This document shows, piece after piece, positions 1-12,280 of a DNA stretch of 64,000 nt; the first letter of the stretch is position 1; each line of letters opens with the position of its first letter. Source of the stretch: Paracoccus jeotgali (GTDB lineage Bacteria > Pseudomonadota > Alphaproteobacteria > Rhodobacterales > Rhodobacteraceae); the NCBI RefSeq assembly GCF_002865605.1, contig NZ_CP025583.1, positions 2,460,501-2,524,500 of the forward strand, read 5' to 3'. The notes below the pieces were generated by a model that was given only the letters and a program-made list of their open reading frames with translations, had not been told where the DNA came from and ran no database searches. The position numbers were made by a program, and so were the translations under genes.

Positions 1-370
1 AAATTGGCGGACAAGCGTCTCGGGCCCGCGCAGAGGCGACGCCTATGTGTGACAGCGCGCCCCGTCCGAACCAGTCATGGGCCGCTCCCATGGCCCGGCA
101 AGGTGACGCGAGGCGTAGACGCTCAGAGACAGAAACCGCTCGACCGAAACCTCCCCCCTCTCGGGGGACTGCGGTTGGAGCGCTGCCGGGCCCGGTGGCG
201 GGAGCCTCTTCGGGAGTAGCGGAGTGGTCACGATCTGAAGAGTCCGCGAGACGCGCCAGCAAGCGGAAACTGCTCACGGCCGTCGCCCGAAGGCGTGGGG
301 CCGTCCCAAGGCGGCCTCCATAAGCCGCCTCGAAACCCGCAAACCGGGTCGCGGACCAAGGGCGAGCGCT
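1..370. other. Unassigned hairpin-rich stretch without a convincing gene
   Basis: No open frame here resembles a known protein and codon use is erratic. Several strong inverted repeats are visible: 76-81 with 87-92, 152-157 with 163-168, and a nested stem 276-281/299-304 around 284-287/292-295 closed by a CGAA tetraloop. This density suggests a structured RNA or the remnant of one, for example an intron or non-coding RNA whose start lies before the window. I looked for the conserved blocks of RNase P RNA, tmRNA, SRP RNA and a group II domain V and found none, so no identity is offered. Confidence 0.3.
333..349 (-). terminator. Weak terminator-like hairpin after the LLM oxidoreductase gene
   Basis: Read on the minus strand just past the stop at 371, a 5-bp stem (345-349 with 335-339) is followed by TTT. 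The stem is short and the T run minimal, so this is only a candidate. Confidence 0.3.
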
Positions 371-1363
371 TCAGCCCAGCCCCTCCATCACGTCCGCGGC
401 CAGCCGGAACGACTCCTGCCGGGCTTGCGGGTCGTGGATCTGACCGGTCAGGATAACCTCATCGGGCCGGTATTGCGCGACAAGCGCCGAGAGTTGCGCG
501 CGCACGGTGGCGGGGCTGCCGACTGCGCTGATCTTCAGCGCCTGCTCGACGCCCCTCTGCAGCGCGGGCGTGATCTCGGCCAGATCTTCCGTCGGCGCGG
601 GCAACCTGCCGGGGCGGCCAGAGCGGAGCCGCGCAAAAGCCAACTGCTGGCTCGATTGCAGATAGCGCGCCCGCTCGTCCGTCTCGGCGGCGATGACGTT
701 GATCGCCAGCATGAAGCGAGGCCCCTCCTCCGCCTCGGCGCGGCCGGCGGGCTGGAAGCGCTCGCGATAGACCTGCGCGGCGTCATCCAGCGCGGCCGGG
801 GCGAAATGCGAGGCGAAGGCGTAGGGCAGGCCCAGATAGGCGGCCAATTGCGCGCCGAACAGCGACGATCCCAGCATCCAGACCGGCACATGCGTCCCCT
901 GCCCCGGATGCGCCTGCACCGCCTGATCGGGCGCGGCGTCGCCAAGATAGCTCATCAACTCGACCACATCCTGCGGGAAGTTCTCGGCCATTTCGGGCGA
1001 TTTCCGCAGCGCGCGAAAGACCGCGCCATCGCCGCCCGGCGCGCGGCCCAGACCCAGATCGATGCGGTCGCCGTGAATGGTCGCAAGCGTCCCGAACTGC
1101 TCGGCGATCGACAGGGGCGAGTGGTTGGGCAGCATGATGCCGCCGGCGCCGACGCGGATGCGGCGGGTATCCCCGGCGATATGCCCGATCAGGACCGAGG
1201 TCGCGGCCGAGGCGATCCCCGGCATGTTGTGATGTTCCGCCAGCCAATAGCGGTGATACCCCAGCCCGTCGGCCATCTGGGCCAGCGCCACGCTGCTGGC
1301 GATGGCCTCGGCAGTGGTGCTGCCCTCGGGGACAGGGGCAAGATCCAGAATAGAATAACGCAT
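371..1363 (-). CDS. LLM-class flavin-dependent oxidoreductase (MsnO8-like)
   Basis: A 330-residue protein of the bacterial luciferase-like monooxygenase superfamily, which uses reduced FMN supplied in trans to oxidise a substrate in the cytoplasm. Family marks are the N-terminal strand, AEHHNMP at residues 42-48, [13 protein letters not shown] at 71-83 and DLGLGRAPG at 102-110, in the positions seen in MsnO8-type members. The length is complete for a TIM-barrel of this class. The ATG is preceded by a good AAGGA site about 7 bases upstream. It is divergent from amn with only about 93 bp between the starts, so the two probably share a promoter region. The substrate cannot be told from sequence. 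Confidence 0.85.
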   Translation of the reverse strand: MRYSILDLAPVPEGSTTAEAIASSVALAQMADGLGYHRYWLAEHHNMPGIASAATSVLIGHIAGDTRRIRVGAGGIMLPNHSPLSIAEQFGTLATIHGDRIDLGLGRAPGGDGAVFRALRKSPEMAENFPQDVVELMSYLGDAAPDQAVQAHPGQGTHVPVWMLGSSLFGAQLAAYLGLPYAFASHFAPAALDDAAQVYRERFQPAGRAEAEEGPRFMLAINVIAAETDERARYLQSSQQLAFARLRSGRPGRLPAPTEDLAEITPALQRGVEQALKISAVGSPATVRAQLSALVAQYRPDEVILTGQIHDPQARQESFRLAADVMEGLG

Positions 1364-1456
1364 TGATCTTCCTTTCCCGACCTATCTGGGCACGCGAGGC
1401 CCGACTTGCCAGTGCCGGCGCCGACTGGCAGTCTTGGGCAACAGACGAGGGTCCAG

Positions 1457-2935
1457 ATGAACCACAAGCAGCTAAGGCTGGAAACGCCGCCTCTGGTCGA
1501 GCGGGAATATTTCACCGATCCCCAACACGCCGTCGACCGGCTGCGCGGGCTTTACGATCAGGCCGCGAATTTTCTGACCCAGCATTTCCTGCGTGCTTTG
1601 GGCGGCGAGGCGCCGCAGGCCCGCTATCGCGCCTTCTACCCCGAGGTGCGGCTCACCACGACTAGTCACGTCAAGGCCGATTCGCGCCTCGCCTTCGGCC
1701 ATGTCACCCTGCCCGGCACCTATGCCGCCACGATCACCCGGCCCGATCTGTTCGCCAATTACCTGCGCGAGCAGTTCGCGCTGCTGATGCGCAATCACGG
1801 CGTCTCGATCGGGGTCGGGGTCAGCGACACGCCGATGCCGGTTCATTTCGCCGTCGCCACCCGCACCGATCTGAACGTCCCGCAAGAGGGTGTGCTGGAT
1901 TTCAGCCTGCGCGATGTCTTCGACGTGCCGGATCTGAACACCGTGAACGACGACATCGTCAACGGCGTCGCGGTGCCGGCGCCGGATGGCACCCAGCAGC
2001 TTGCGCCCTTCACCGCGCAGCGGGTGGATTATTCGCTGGCCCGGCTGTCGCATTACACCGCCACCGCGGCCGAGCACTTCCAGAACTTTGTGCTGTTCAC
2101 CAACTATCAGTTCTATGTCGACGAGTTCGAGGCCTTTGCCCGCGCCGCGCTGGCCAATCCGTCGCTCGGCTATACGTCCTTTGTCGCGCCCGGCAACCAG
2201 ATCATCGACAGCCCCGATGGCGAGATCCTGCCGCTGCCCAAGATGCCGCAGATGCCTAGCTATCACCTGAAACGCGAAGGTTCGCAGGGGATCACGCTGG
2301 TCAATATCGGCGTCGGCCCGTCGAACGCCAAGACCGCCACCGATCACATCGCAGTGCTGCGGCCCCATGCCTGGCTGATGGTCGGGCATTGCGCGGGGCT
2401 GCGCAACAGCCAGAGCCTGGGCGATTTCGTCCTCGCCCACGCCTATCTGCGCGAAGACAATGTGCTGAACGACGACCTGCCGGTCTGGGTGCCAGTCCCG
2501 CCCTTGGCCGAGGTGCAGGTCGCGCTCGAAGAGGCGGTGGCCGAGATCACGCAGCTACAAGGCTACGAGCTCAAGCGGATCATGCGGACCGGCACCGTCG
2601 CCACCATCGACAACCGCAACTGGGAGCTGCGCGACCAGAGCGGGCCGATCCACCGCCTGTCGCTGTCGCGCGCCATCGCGCTCGACATGGAAAGCGCCAC
2701 CATCGCCGCCAACGGCTTCCGCTTTCGCGTCCCTTACGGCACGCTGCTCTGCGTCAGCGACAAGCCGCTGCATGGCGAATTGAAGCTGCCGGGCATGGCA
2801 ACCGATTTTTACCGCACCCAGGTCTCGAACCATTTGTTGATCGGCGTGCGCGCGATGGAGAAGCTGCGCGACATGCCGCTGTCCCGCATCCATTCGCGGA
2901 AATTGCGCTCTTTCCACGAAACCGCGTTCATGTGA
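1457..2935 (+). CDS. amn: AMP nucleosidase
   Basis: A 492-residue protein that hydrolyses AMP to adenine and ribose 5-phosphate, a cytoplasmic purine salvage and energy-charge valve. It has the family's N-terminal regulatory half and a C-terminal nucleoside-phosphorylase fold. The latter shows the glycine-rich NIGVGPSNAKTATDH segment near residue 283, VGHCAGLR shortly after, and the substrate-binding DMESAT motif near 410. Length matches E. coli Amn (about 484). A longer frame starts at 1406, but the ATG at 1457 has ACGAGG six bases upstream and begins where homologues begin, so it is preferred. It faces the LLM oxidoreductase. Confidence 0.93.
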   Translation: MNHKQLRLETPPLVEREYFTDPQHAVDRLRGLYDQAANFLTQHFLRALGGEAPQARYRAFYPEVRLTTTSHVKADSRLAFGHVTLPGTYAATITRPDLFANYLREQFALLMRNHGVSIGVGVSDTPMPVHFAVATRTDLNVPQEGVLDFSLRDVFDVPDLNTVNDDIVNGVAVPAPDGTQQLAPFTAQRVDYSLARLSHYTATAAEHFQNFVLFTNYQFYVDEFEAFARAALANPSLGYTSFVAPGNQIIDSPDGEILPLPKMPQMPSYHLKREGSQGITLVNIGVGPSNAKTATDHIAVLRPHAWLMVGHCAGLRNSQSLGDFVLAHAYLREDNVLNDDLPVWVPVPPLAEVQVALEEAVAEITQLQGYELKRIMRTGTVATIDNRNWELRDQSGPIHRLSLSRAIALDMESATIAANGFRFRVPYGTLLCVSDKPLHGELKLPGMATDFYRTQVSNHLLIGVRAMEKLRDMPLSRIHSRKLRSFHETAFM

Positions 2936-2939
2936 GGCA

Positions 2940-2956
2940 GTTGACGCAGCGTCAAC
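2940..2956. promoter_or_regulatory. Perfect 17-bp palindrome between amn and the HU gene
   Basis: GTTGACGC-A-GCGTCAAC is a perfect 8-1-8 inverted repeat starting five bases after the amn stop. There is no T run after it, so it looks more like a protein-binding site than a terminator. The regulator is unknown. Confidence 0.5.
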
Positions 2957-3020
2957 CTGCGCGGAATCGGCAGAAAAGACTCTTTCCGCCCAGAGTTCCG
3001 GACAAAGCGCAGAAAAACGG

Positions 3021-3073
3021 TTGAAATGCGCGGCAAAACCTTGTGTAGCAATGCAATACCGCAAGTTGCGGTA
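3021..3073 (+). promoter_or_regulatory. Probable HU promoter with operator-like palindrome
   Basis: TTGAAA at 3021-3026 and a TGTAGC-like -10 at 3044-3049, 17 bases apart, form a plausible sigma-70 promoter. Immediately downstream, where transcription would begin, lies the perfect 8-1-8 palindrome TACCGCAA-G-TTGCGGTA at 3057-3073. That position is typical of a repressor site. The promoter and the operator role are inferences; the palindrome is directly visible. Confidence 0.45.
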
Positions 3074-3112
3074 GCAGATTTTCCCCACGCGGGATAACGA
3101 GGAGACAGACAT

Positions 3113-3409
3113 ATGGCCCAAGCCGTCAAGCCGATGACCAAGACCCAGCTCGTCGCCGCACTGGCCGAGGAAATGGACAGCGACAAGAAATCTGCGGCAG
3201 CCGCGCTTGACGCGATTGCGGCGGTCGTGACTCGCGAAGTGGCGAATGGCGGTGCCGTGACCCTGCCGGGCATCGGCAAGGTTGCCTGCCGCGCCCGCCC
3301 CGAGCGTCAGGTCCGCAACCCGCAGACCCAAGAGATGATGACCAAGCCCGCCGACAAGCAGGTCAAGGTCACCGTCGCCAAGGCGCTGAAGGACAGCGTC
3401 AACGCCTGA
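3113..3409 (+). CDS. hup: HU family DNA-binding protein
   Basis: A 98-residue histone-like nucleoid protein that bends DNA as a dimer. It shows the family order: N-terminal helices starting with the MTKTQLVAALAE segment, LPGIGK at residues 51-56, and the beta-arm with the intercalating proline in VRNP (residues 67-70). It is about 8 residues longer at the N-terminus than E. coli HU. An AGGAGAC site lies about eight bases before the ATG. A 177-bp upstream gap with two palindromes and a strong downstream terminator point to a monocistronic gene. Confidence 0.95.
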   Translation: MAQAVKPMTKTQLVAALAEEMDSDKKSAAAALDAIAAVVTREVANGGAVTLPGIGKVACRARPERQVRNPQTQEMMTKPADKQVKVTVAKALKDSVNA

Positions 3410-3448
3410 TCTCTGTCCCGGGCGCGCGCCCGGCGATGGACTGGGACC

Positions 3449-3474
3449 GGGCCGTCCGTCAGGGCGGCCCTTTT
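3449..3474 (+). terminator. Rho-independent terminator of the HU gene
   Basis: A GGGCCG stem (3449-3454) pairs with CGGCCC (3465-3470) and is followed directly by TTTT, about 40 bases after the HU stop. Confidence 0.8.
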
Positions 3475-3534
3475 CAAATCGCGGCTCGCGCCGGCTGACC
3501 CCATCGCGACCCGCCGACCGGGGGCAAAAGCGGC

Positions 3535-4422
3535 ATGGACGTCAAGGCCATTCTCATGGGTCTCGCCTTTGCGGTGATGTGGGCGTCGGCCTTTACCACC
3601 ACGCGGATGATCGTGGTGGCCGCACCGCCGCTGACCGCGCTGGTCATCCGCTTTGCCATTTCCGCCGTTCTGGGGATCATGCTGGCCCGCGCCATGGGCC
3701 AAAGCTGGCGGCTCAGCCGAGCCGAGTGGCGGGTTCTGATCCTGTTCGGGATCATGCAGAATGCGCTGTATCTGGGCCTCAACTGGATCGCCATGCAATG
3801 GGTCGAGGCGGCGGCGGCGTCGATCATCGCCTCGATGATGCCGCTGCTGGTGGCGTTCTTCGGCTGGCTGTGGCTGGGCGAAAGGCTGCGGATGCCGGCG
3901 GTGATCGGGCTGGCGATGGGCGTCGCCGGCGTCGTGCTGATCATGGGCGTCCGGCTGCAGCATGGGCTGAGCCTGTTCGGCGCGCTGCTGTGCCTGATCG
4001 CGGTCGTCGCGCTGACCGTGGCGACGCTGGTGGTGCGCGGCTCGGGCGGCAGCCGCAACATGATGATGATCGTGGCGCTGCAAATGGCTGTCGGGGCCGT
4101 GGTTCTGGCGCTGCCCGCGGCGCTGCTGGAATGGGGCCGCCCCATCGACTGGAGCTGCCAGCTTATCGTCGCGTTCCTCTACACCATCCTCGCCCCCGGT
4201 CTGGCGGCGACCTTCATCTGGTTCCAGCTCGTCAACCGCATCGGCGCGGTGCGGGCCGCGACCTTCCACTTTCTGTCGCCGATCTTCGGCGTGGCCATCG
4301 CCGCCCTGCTGCTGGGCGAGCGTTTCGGCGCCAGCGACGTGATCGGCGCGATCATCATTGCGGTGGGCATCCTGCTGGTCCAGACCGCGAAACTGCCGCC
4401 CGCCACCGCGACGTCGCGCTGA
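3535..4422 (+). CDS. DMT-superfamily permease, EamA family
   Basis: A 295-residue inner-membrane protein with about ten hydrophobic segments arranged as two EamA repeats. Repeat one starts at the N-terminus and contains the GLNWIAMQWVEAA region; repeat two ends near FLSPIFGVAIAALLLGERF. Members export amino acids, nucleosides or other small metabolites; the substrate cannot be predicted. The stop lies 78 bases before the IS110 transposase, so the element probably inserted just downstream of this gene, which itself looks complete. Confidence 0.88.
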   Translation: MDVKAILMGLAFAVMWASAFTTTRMIVVAAPPLTALVIRFAISAVLGIMLARAMGQSWRLSRAEWRVLILFGIMQNALYLGLNWIAMQWVEAAAASIIASMMPLLVAFFGWLWLGERLRMPAVIGLAMGVAGVVLIMGVRLQHGLSLFGALLCLIAVVALTVATLVVRGSGGSRNMMMIVALQMAVGAVVLALPAALLEWGRPIDWSCQLIVAFLYTILAPGLAATFIWFQLVNRIGAVRAATFHFLSPIFGVAIAALLLGERFGASDVIGAIIIAVGILLVQTAKLPPATATSR

Positions 4423-4500
4423 AACAAAAAATACCGTGCTGGACGGCGTTGCGCGTAGCTGCTGCGATGCCGGGGTTCTTCAAACAAAGGAGATTCCAGC

Positions 4501-5595
4501 ATGGTCAAGAAAGCAACGCGCCTCGTCCGCTTCGTGGAAGCCGTCGAAGACCAACCTGTCGTCGTCGGTCTCGACGTTCACAAAAAGACCTATTCCGTCG
4601 CACTGTTCTCGTCGCAGGACGGTCAAGTCGAGAGCTATACCTGTCCGGCCGGAGAGGCGGCGCTCGCCGCGCAGCTTTCGGGCTTGGGCTGCAAGATCGA
4701 GCATGTCGTTTATGAGACAGGGCCAACCGGCTTCGCCTTGGCGCGAACACTGGTGGCCGCCGGATTCAAGGTGTCCGTAGTCGCCGCGTCGCGCATCCCG
4801 CGCGGATACGCTGCGGCGGCGAAGAACGACAGGCTGGATGCGGTAAAGTTGGCAACTTACTTCGCGCGAGGATTGCTGCGCTCCGTCGCCATTCCAACCG
4901 TCGAACAGGAAGGCTACCGGGCGCTCGTGCGGCGACGGAAGCGTGTTGCGGAGAGCCGGGGCAAGATCAAGCAGAAGATCAAGGGCTTCCTGCTCGCGTC
5001 CGGCATCGGTGAACCGCAGAGCATCCAGAAGTGGTCTCTGGCCGCTTCGGCAGACCTGTCGGCATTGGATATGCCGCCGGAACATCGAATGTCGCTGGCT
5101 TCTATGGTGCGCGAGTATCTGTTCCTACTCTCCGAAGACAAGATGCTGCGCGCCGAGATCAGGACGGCAACGAAGCGGATGCACGCAGAGCGGTTCGCGC
5201 ATCTGACATCTGTCGTCGGGGTGGGCGAGACCGCGGCATCGAACTTCTTGGCCGAGCTGTTCTCTCCCGAACGGTTCAACCGCCCCGAGGAAGTGACCTC
5301 CTATCTCGGTCTCGCACCTGTGGTCAGCCAGAGTGGTGGCAGTCAGGCCCGCGCCAGGATCAGACCCGTGGGTCAGAAACGGCTACGCGGCATTCTCATC
5401 GAAGCCGCATGGCAATGGACGTGGCGAGACCCCGAAGCCAAGGAACTCTACAATCGACATTTTGCGAAGCATGGGATCGGGCAGAAGGCCATCGTGGCCG
5501 TAGCCCGCAAGCTCGCGATCAAGCTTTGGCGCATGGCGGTAGAAATACCGCCCGCGTCAATGGAGGGTGCCGCGCGCGGGGCCTGGTCGGGATAA
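4501..5595 (+). CDS. IS110-family transposase (DEDD recombinase)
   Basis: A 364-residue transposase with both family domains. The N-terminal RuvC-like DEDD domain shows GLDVHKK (D25), YETGPTG (E72) and KNDRLDA (D110 and D113). The C-terminal Tnp_20 domain contains the VVGVGETAASNF segment and a SQSGGSQ serine region before the basic RGILIEAAW helix. All catalytic acids are intact and there is no frameshift, so the enzyme could be active. The ATG is preceded by AAAGGAG at normal spacing. Members use a structured RNA from the element's non-coding end to choose donor and target DNA. IS1111-group assignment is inferred from the long right end. Confidence 0.92.
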   Translation: MVKKATRLVRFVEAVEDQPVVVGLDVHKKTYSVALFSSQDGQVESYTCPAGEAALAAQLSGLGCKIEHVVYETGPTGFALARTLVAAGFKVSVVAASRIPRGYAAAAKNDRLDAVKLATYFARGLLRSVAIPTVEQEGYRALVRRRKRVAESRGKIKQKIKGFLLASGIGEPQSIQKWSLAASADLSALDMPPEHRMSLASMVREYLFLLSEDKMLRAEIRTATKRMHAERFAHLTSVVGVGETAASNFLAELFSPERFNRPEEVTSYLGLAPVVSQSGGSQARARIRPVGQKRLRGILIEAAWQWTWRDPEAKELYNRHFAKHGIGQKAIVAVARKLAIKLWRMAVEIPPASMEGAARGAWSG

Positions 5596-5725
5596 CCGAC
5601 AGTAAAAAAGGGCGGCACCCTCATCGACCGGCGCGTACCGAAAGCGGTACTTGGTGATCCTGCATTTTGACAGGCACGAATAAGAAAAGGCTTACGCAAG
5701 CCGGTAACAGCTCTGGCATGGCCTC
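5596..5725 (+). ncRNA. Candidate guide (seek/bridge-type) RNA in the IS110 right end
   Basis: Just after the transposase stop are two clean hairpins: GTACCG-AAAG-CGGTAC (5635-5650) and GGCTT-ACGC-AAGCC (5689-5702). They are separated by an unpaired stretch that could hold a guide loop. No protein is encoded here. Known IS1111-type elements express a structured RNA from this position, so the assignment is by location and structure only. Confidence 0.45.
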
Positions 5726-5812
5726 AATTCTGTGGCGCGACACGCACGCAGGATCGGTTTTTGCGGCTATAGGCAAGGTCGGCAGTGCGGGACGGAGCAG
5801 ACATTGGCGATG

Positions 5813-6305
5813 TCACCGATGAACCATGATCAGCTCGTCCACTTCGTTGCCATCGTCGATCAGTGCCGCGGGAATTTTCCCTACCCTCTCGAAGCCGTGC
5901 CGCTCATAAAAAGCGAATGGCCCTGGCATTGGTGTGGTTGACGTTCAGTTCGAGTTGGCGCACGCCGCCTTCCTTCGCAAAGCCCATTACGGCTTGGAGG
6001 AGGTCATTCGCCAAGCCGGATCCACGCTCGCTTTCGCGCAAGTAGACCATCATGATTGTTGCGCGGTGAGACCGTTTTTCCCCGCGCTGGCGCATCAGGC
6101 CCATGATTCCAACAGGTTCCTCACCCTTCAGCATCGCAAAGACAGGGATCTTCATTCGATCAAGCCACTCTTCGTCTGGCAGGGACGACCAGTCTGCGAA
6201 GGTGTTGGCAAATGCTGTCGGCGCCATCTTCAAGGACTCCAATCGGATCGCTTTGAAGACTGCTAGATCTTTAGCTTCCAGTTTCACTACCCGCACATTC
6301 TCCAT
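5813..6305 (-). pseudogene. GNAT-family N-acetyltransferase, frameshifted
   Basis: The first 133 residues, from the ATG at 6305 with AGGGGGA upstream, form a normal GNAT fold with the acetyl-CoA loop region around YLRESERGSG. They continue to NARAIRFL, where the frame hits TGA at 5904. The expected ending follows in the next frame: FYERHGFERVGKIPAALIDD and on to VHR, with a stop at 5813. A single extra base in the five-A run near 5909 explains the break. Corrected, the protein is about 163 residues, the usual family length. It ends close to the IS110 right end. Either a real pseudogene or a homopolymer sequencing error; the substrate is unknown. Confidence 0.8.
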
Positions 6306-6452
6306 GGCTTCCCCCTGTCTCGCGAAAGACAACTTCAAGGATGGCAACTAAGGTCGCAAGGCCTTCAACTTCCGGAAAGCGCTCGAAGCTGCCATTCGAA
6401 GGTGGATTTAGCACCCGCAGCATCGCTGGTCAGGCTTGACAGTACTCCACAT
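6306..6452. other. Gene-free segment of lower GC beside the GNAT remnant
   Basis: No coding frame or promoter is convincing here. Base composition is less GC-rich than the flanking core genes, matching the GNAT and IS region, so this may be the edge of the acquired insert. Confidence 0.35.
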
Positions 6453-6482
6453 AAGAAAGGCCGCGCCCCGAAAGGCACGGCC
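6453..6482 (-). terminator. Terminator of the outer-membrane protein gene
   Basis: Read on minus, a nine-pair stem with one G-U pair (complements of 6474-6482 and 6459-6467) and a six-base loop is followed by TTTCTTAT, about 25 bases after the stop codon. Confidence 0.8.
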
Positions 6483-6506
6483 GGTCTGTCAGCAGGATCG
6501 ACCGGA

Positions 6507-7229
6507 TCAGAAGCGGTAGTTCAGACCCAGCTTGATGTTGTGGTAGTCGGGCGTCATCTCGGTCGAATAGACCCCGTCGCCCAGATTGGTCTTGCCGAAA
6601 TTGGCGTATTCCCACTCGCCCGTCAGCGAGAGCTTGTCGGTCATCTTGCGCTCAACCCCGAAGCCGACGATGTAGCCGGTCGATTTCTCGCCATCACCGA
6701 CCAGATCGATGACGCCATCGGTGCTGCTGGCGCGATAGTCGTAATCCGCGCGGGCGACGCCCAGGATGCCGTAGAACAGCGTGTCCTGCGGGGCGTTCAG
6801 CACGCCGGTCTTGACGCGCAGCGCGAGCACCGAATTGATCTCGTTTCCGGCCTCGTATTCCGCGGTCGAGAAGCTGTCCTCGATCGAGCCGCCCTCATAC
6901 CCCAGTTCCGCGCCCATCACCCATTCGCGTGTCTGACCGGTGAACTGCTTGCGATAACCAACCCGCAGCCCGGCATTGGCGCCCGAAAGCTCCAGCTTGC
7001 CCGGCGTGGCGAAAACGTCGTTGTTTTCGGCATAGCCGACGCGGTCATCGCCGGCGAAGGCATAGCCGATGCTGGCCCCGACATAGGCGCCGGTCCAGTC
7101 CTGCGCGATCACCGGCACGATGGGATCGACGACCTCGACAGTGGGTGCGACAAAACCGCCGGCAAAGGCGGCGGGCGCGGCCAGAAACGCGGCAGCGCCG
7201 GCCAACCGGGAAATGAAACCAGAACTCAT
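6507..7229 (-). CDS. Outer-membrane beta-barrel protein
   Basis: A secreted protein of about 240 residues. It has a signal peptide ending near AAPAAFA, then a linker and an eight-stranded OmpA/Opa-like barrel with alternating hydrophobic residues and the C-terminal phenylalanine of outer-membrane proteins (LGLNYRF). Glycine-tyrosine pairs such as ASIGYAF and LRVGYR are typical strand turns. Possible starts are GTG at 7241 and ATGs at 7232 and 7229; GAGG lies six bases before the ATG at 7229, which is chosen. It is monocistronic with its own terminator. Close relatives are called outer membrane beta-barrel or porin family proteins; a specific function is not known. Confidence 0.85.
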   Translation of the reverse strand: MSSGFISRLAGAAAFLAAPAAFAGGFVAPTVEVVDPIVPVIAQDWTGAYVGASIGYAFAGDDRVGYAENNDVFATPGKLELSGANAGLRVGYRKQFTGQTREWVMGAELGYEGGSIEDSFSTAEYEAGNEINSVLALRVKTGVLNAPQDTLFYGILGVARADYDYRASSTDGVIDLVGDGEKSTGYIVGFGVERKMTDKLSLTGEWEYANFGKTNLGDGVYSTEMTPDYHNIKLGLNYRF

Positions 7230-7408
7230 CATGAACCTCACTAGCAGAGTGTCGCGATTCGCGAAAATCTCGATGGAATGTAACGCTGAACGCTAAAGAA
7301 GCCGTTACGCGCTGGCAATCTGTCCTGTCGGACAGGTCGATGTGCGGCCCAATCGACGCCGGACTGCGGCAGTTTTATCACGATCCGCCGCAGCCTGACG
7401 CTGCTTTG

Positions 7409-11054
<3,646 letters not shown>

Positions 11055-11058
<4 letters not shown>

Positions 11059-12173
11059 ACGCGCATCGGCATGACGACATAGACCGCGGACAGATCGCTG
11101 CCCTCGCGGATCAGGGCGGCGTCGCCCGAGCCGTTGAACAGGAACACCGCGTTCTCGCGGTCGATCTGGGCGGCGATTTCCTGCAGGTATTTCGCGTTGA
11201 AGCCGATTTCCATCGCCTCGTCGCCATAGGCCACGGCCAGCTCTTCCTCGGCCGTGCCGGCGTCGGGGGCGTTGACCGACAGCACCACCCGGTCCAGTTC
11301 GAGCGCCAGCTTGACGGCGCGGGTCTTTTCGCTGCTGACGGTCGCCACGCGGTCGACGGCGCGGGCGAAATCGCTGGCATCGACCTCCATCTTGCGGCTG
11401 TTGCCCGAGGGGATCACGCGGGTGTAGTCGGGGAAGGTGCCGTCGATGACCTTCGAGGTCAGCGTCAGCGTGGGCGTCGCAAAGCGGACCTTGGTGTCGC
11501 TGACCGAGACCGCGATCTGCGCCTCGTCATCATCCAGCAGCTTGCGCAGCTCGGCCACGGTCTTTTTCGGCACGATGATGCCGGGCATGTCGCCCGCGCC
11601 CTCGGGCAGGGGCGCGTCGATCCGGGCCAGCCGGTGGCCGTCGGTCGCCACGCAGCGCAGCACCTGACCGTCCTCGGCCTGGGCCACATGCAGATAGACG
11701 CCGTTCAGGTAATAGCGGGTTTCCTCGTTCGAGATGGCGAATTTCGACTTGTCGAACAGCCGGCGCAGAACCGGCGCGGGGGCCGAGAAATTGGCCGAAT
11801 ATTCGGCATTGGCCATGACCGGAAAATCCTCGGTCGGCAGGGTCGCCAGCGCGAAATTCGACCGCCCCGCCTGCACCGCCAGCCGGTCGCTGCCGCCATC
11901 GACCGACAGCGTCACCAGCGAACCGTCGGGCAGCTTGCGCGCGATCTCGTTCAGCATCTGCGCCGAGACGGTGGTCGCGCCCGGACGTTCGACATGGGCC
12001 GCGGTGCGGTCGACGACCTCGGTGTCCAGATCGGTGCCGCGAAAGCTGACGCCGGACTCGGTCGCCTCGATCTGGACGTTGGCCAGGATCGGGATGGTGT
12101 GGCGACGCTCGACGACGGACCCTGCCTGCGCCACGGCCTTGACCAGATCCGCCCGTTCGATCGAGAATTTCAT
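11055..12173 (-). CDS. dnaN: DNA polymerase III beta sliding clamp
   Basis: A 372-residue ring-forming processivity clamp. The MKFSIERADLVKA start at 12173 is the family N-terminus; the open frame reaches 12284 but those extra residues are non-homologous. Three tandem clamp folds are recognisable, with ERRHTIPILANV early in domain I and the C-terminal strand ending AVYVVMPMRV, which forms part of the client-binding pocket. Its stop overlaps the recF GTG. A gap of 107 bases separates it from dnaA, enough for an extra promoter. Confidence 0.97.
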
Positions 12174-12280
12174 CTTCAGTCCCCTGTCATGCGCTTCGCT
12201 GTCTGGCGCATATTCCGGCGCAGTCAGGCCGGCTTGGCCAGCCGGGTGAATGTCTTGAAAAACGGTGCCGGAATCAACCC

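Larger units (their letters stand above)
4440..5740 (+). mobile_element. IS110-family insertion sequence (boundaries approximate)
   Basis: The element has a short left end (at most 78 bp before the transposase) and a longer right non-coding end (at most about 217 bp before the GNAT stop). That asymmetry matches the IS1111 subgroup, whose guide RNA comes from the right end. IS110 elements do not usually make target duplications, so the edges cannot be fixed from one copy. A weak inverted match, ATGCCGGGG at 4467 against the complement of 5716-5724, may mark subterminal repeats. Confidence 0.6.

Noticed and set aside
1..370. RNase P RNA, tmRNA, SRP RNA or tRNA
   Set aside because: None of the conserved sequence blocks, tag-coding segment or cloverleaf arms could be located on either strand.
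5904..6347. Complete 147-residue acetyltransferase
   Set aside because: The frame ends inside a conserved motif and its continuation is visible in the next frame, so it is treated as frameshifted.
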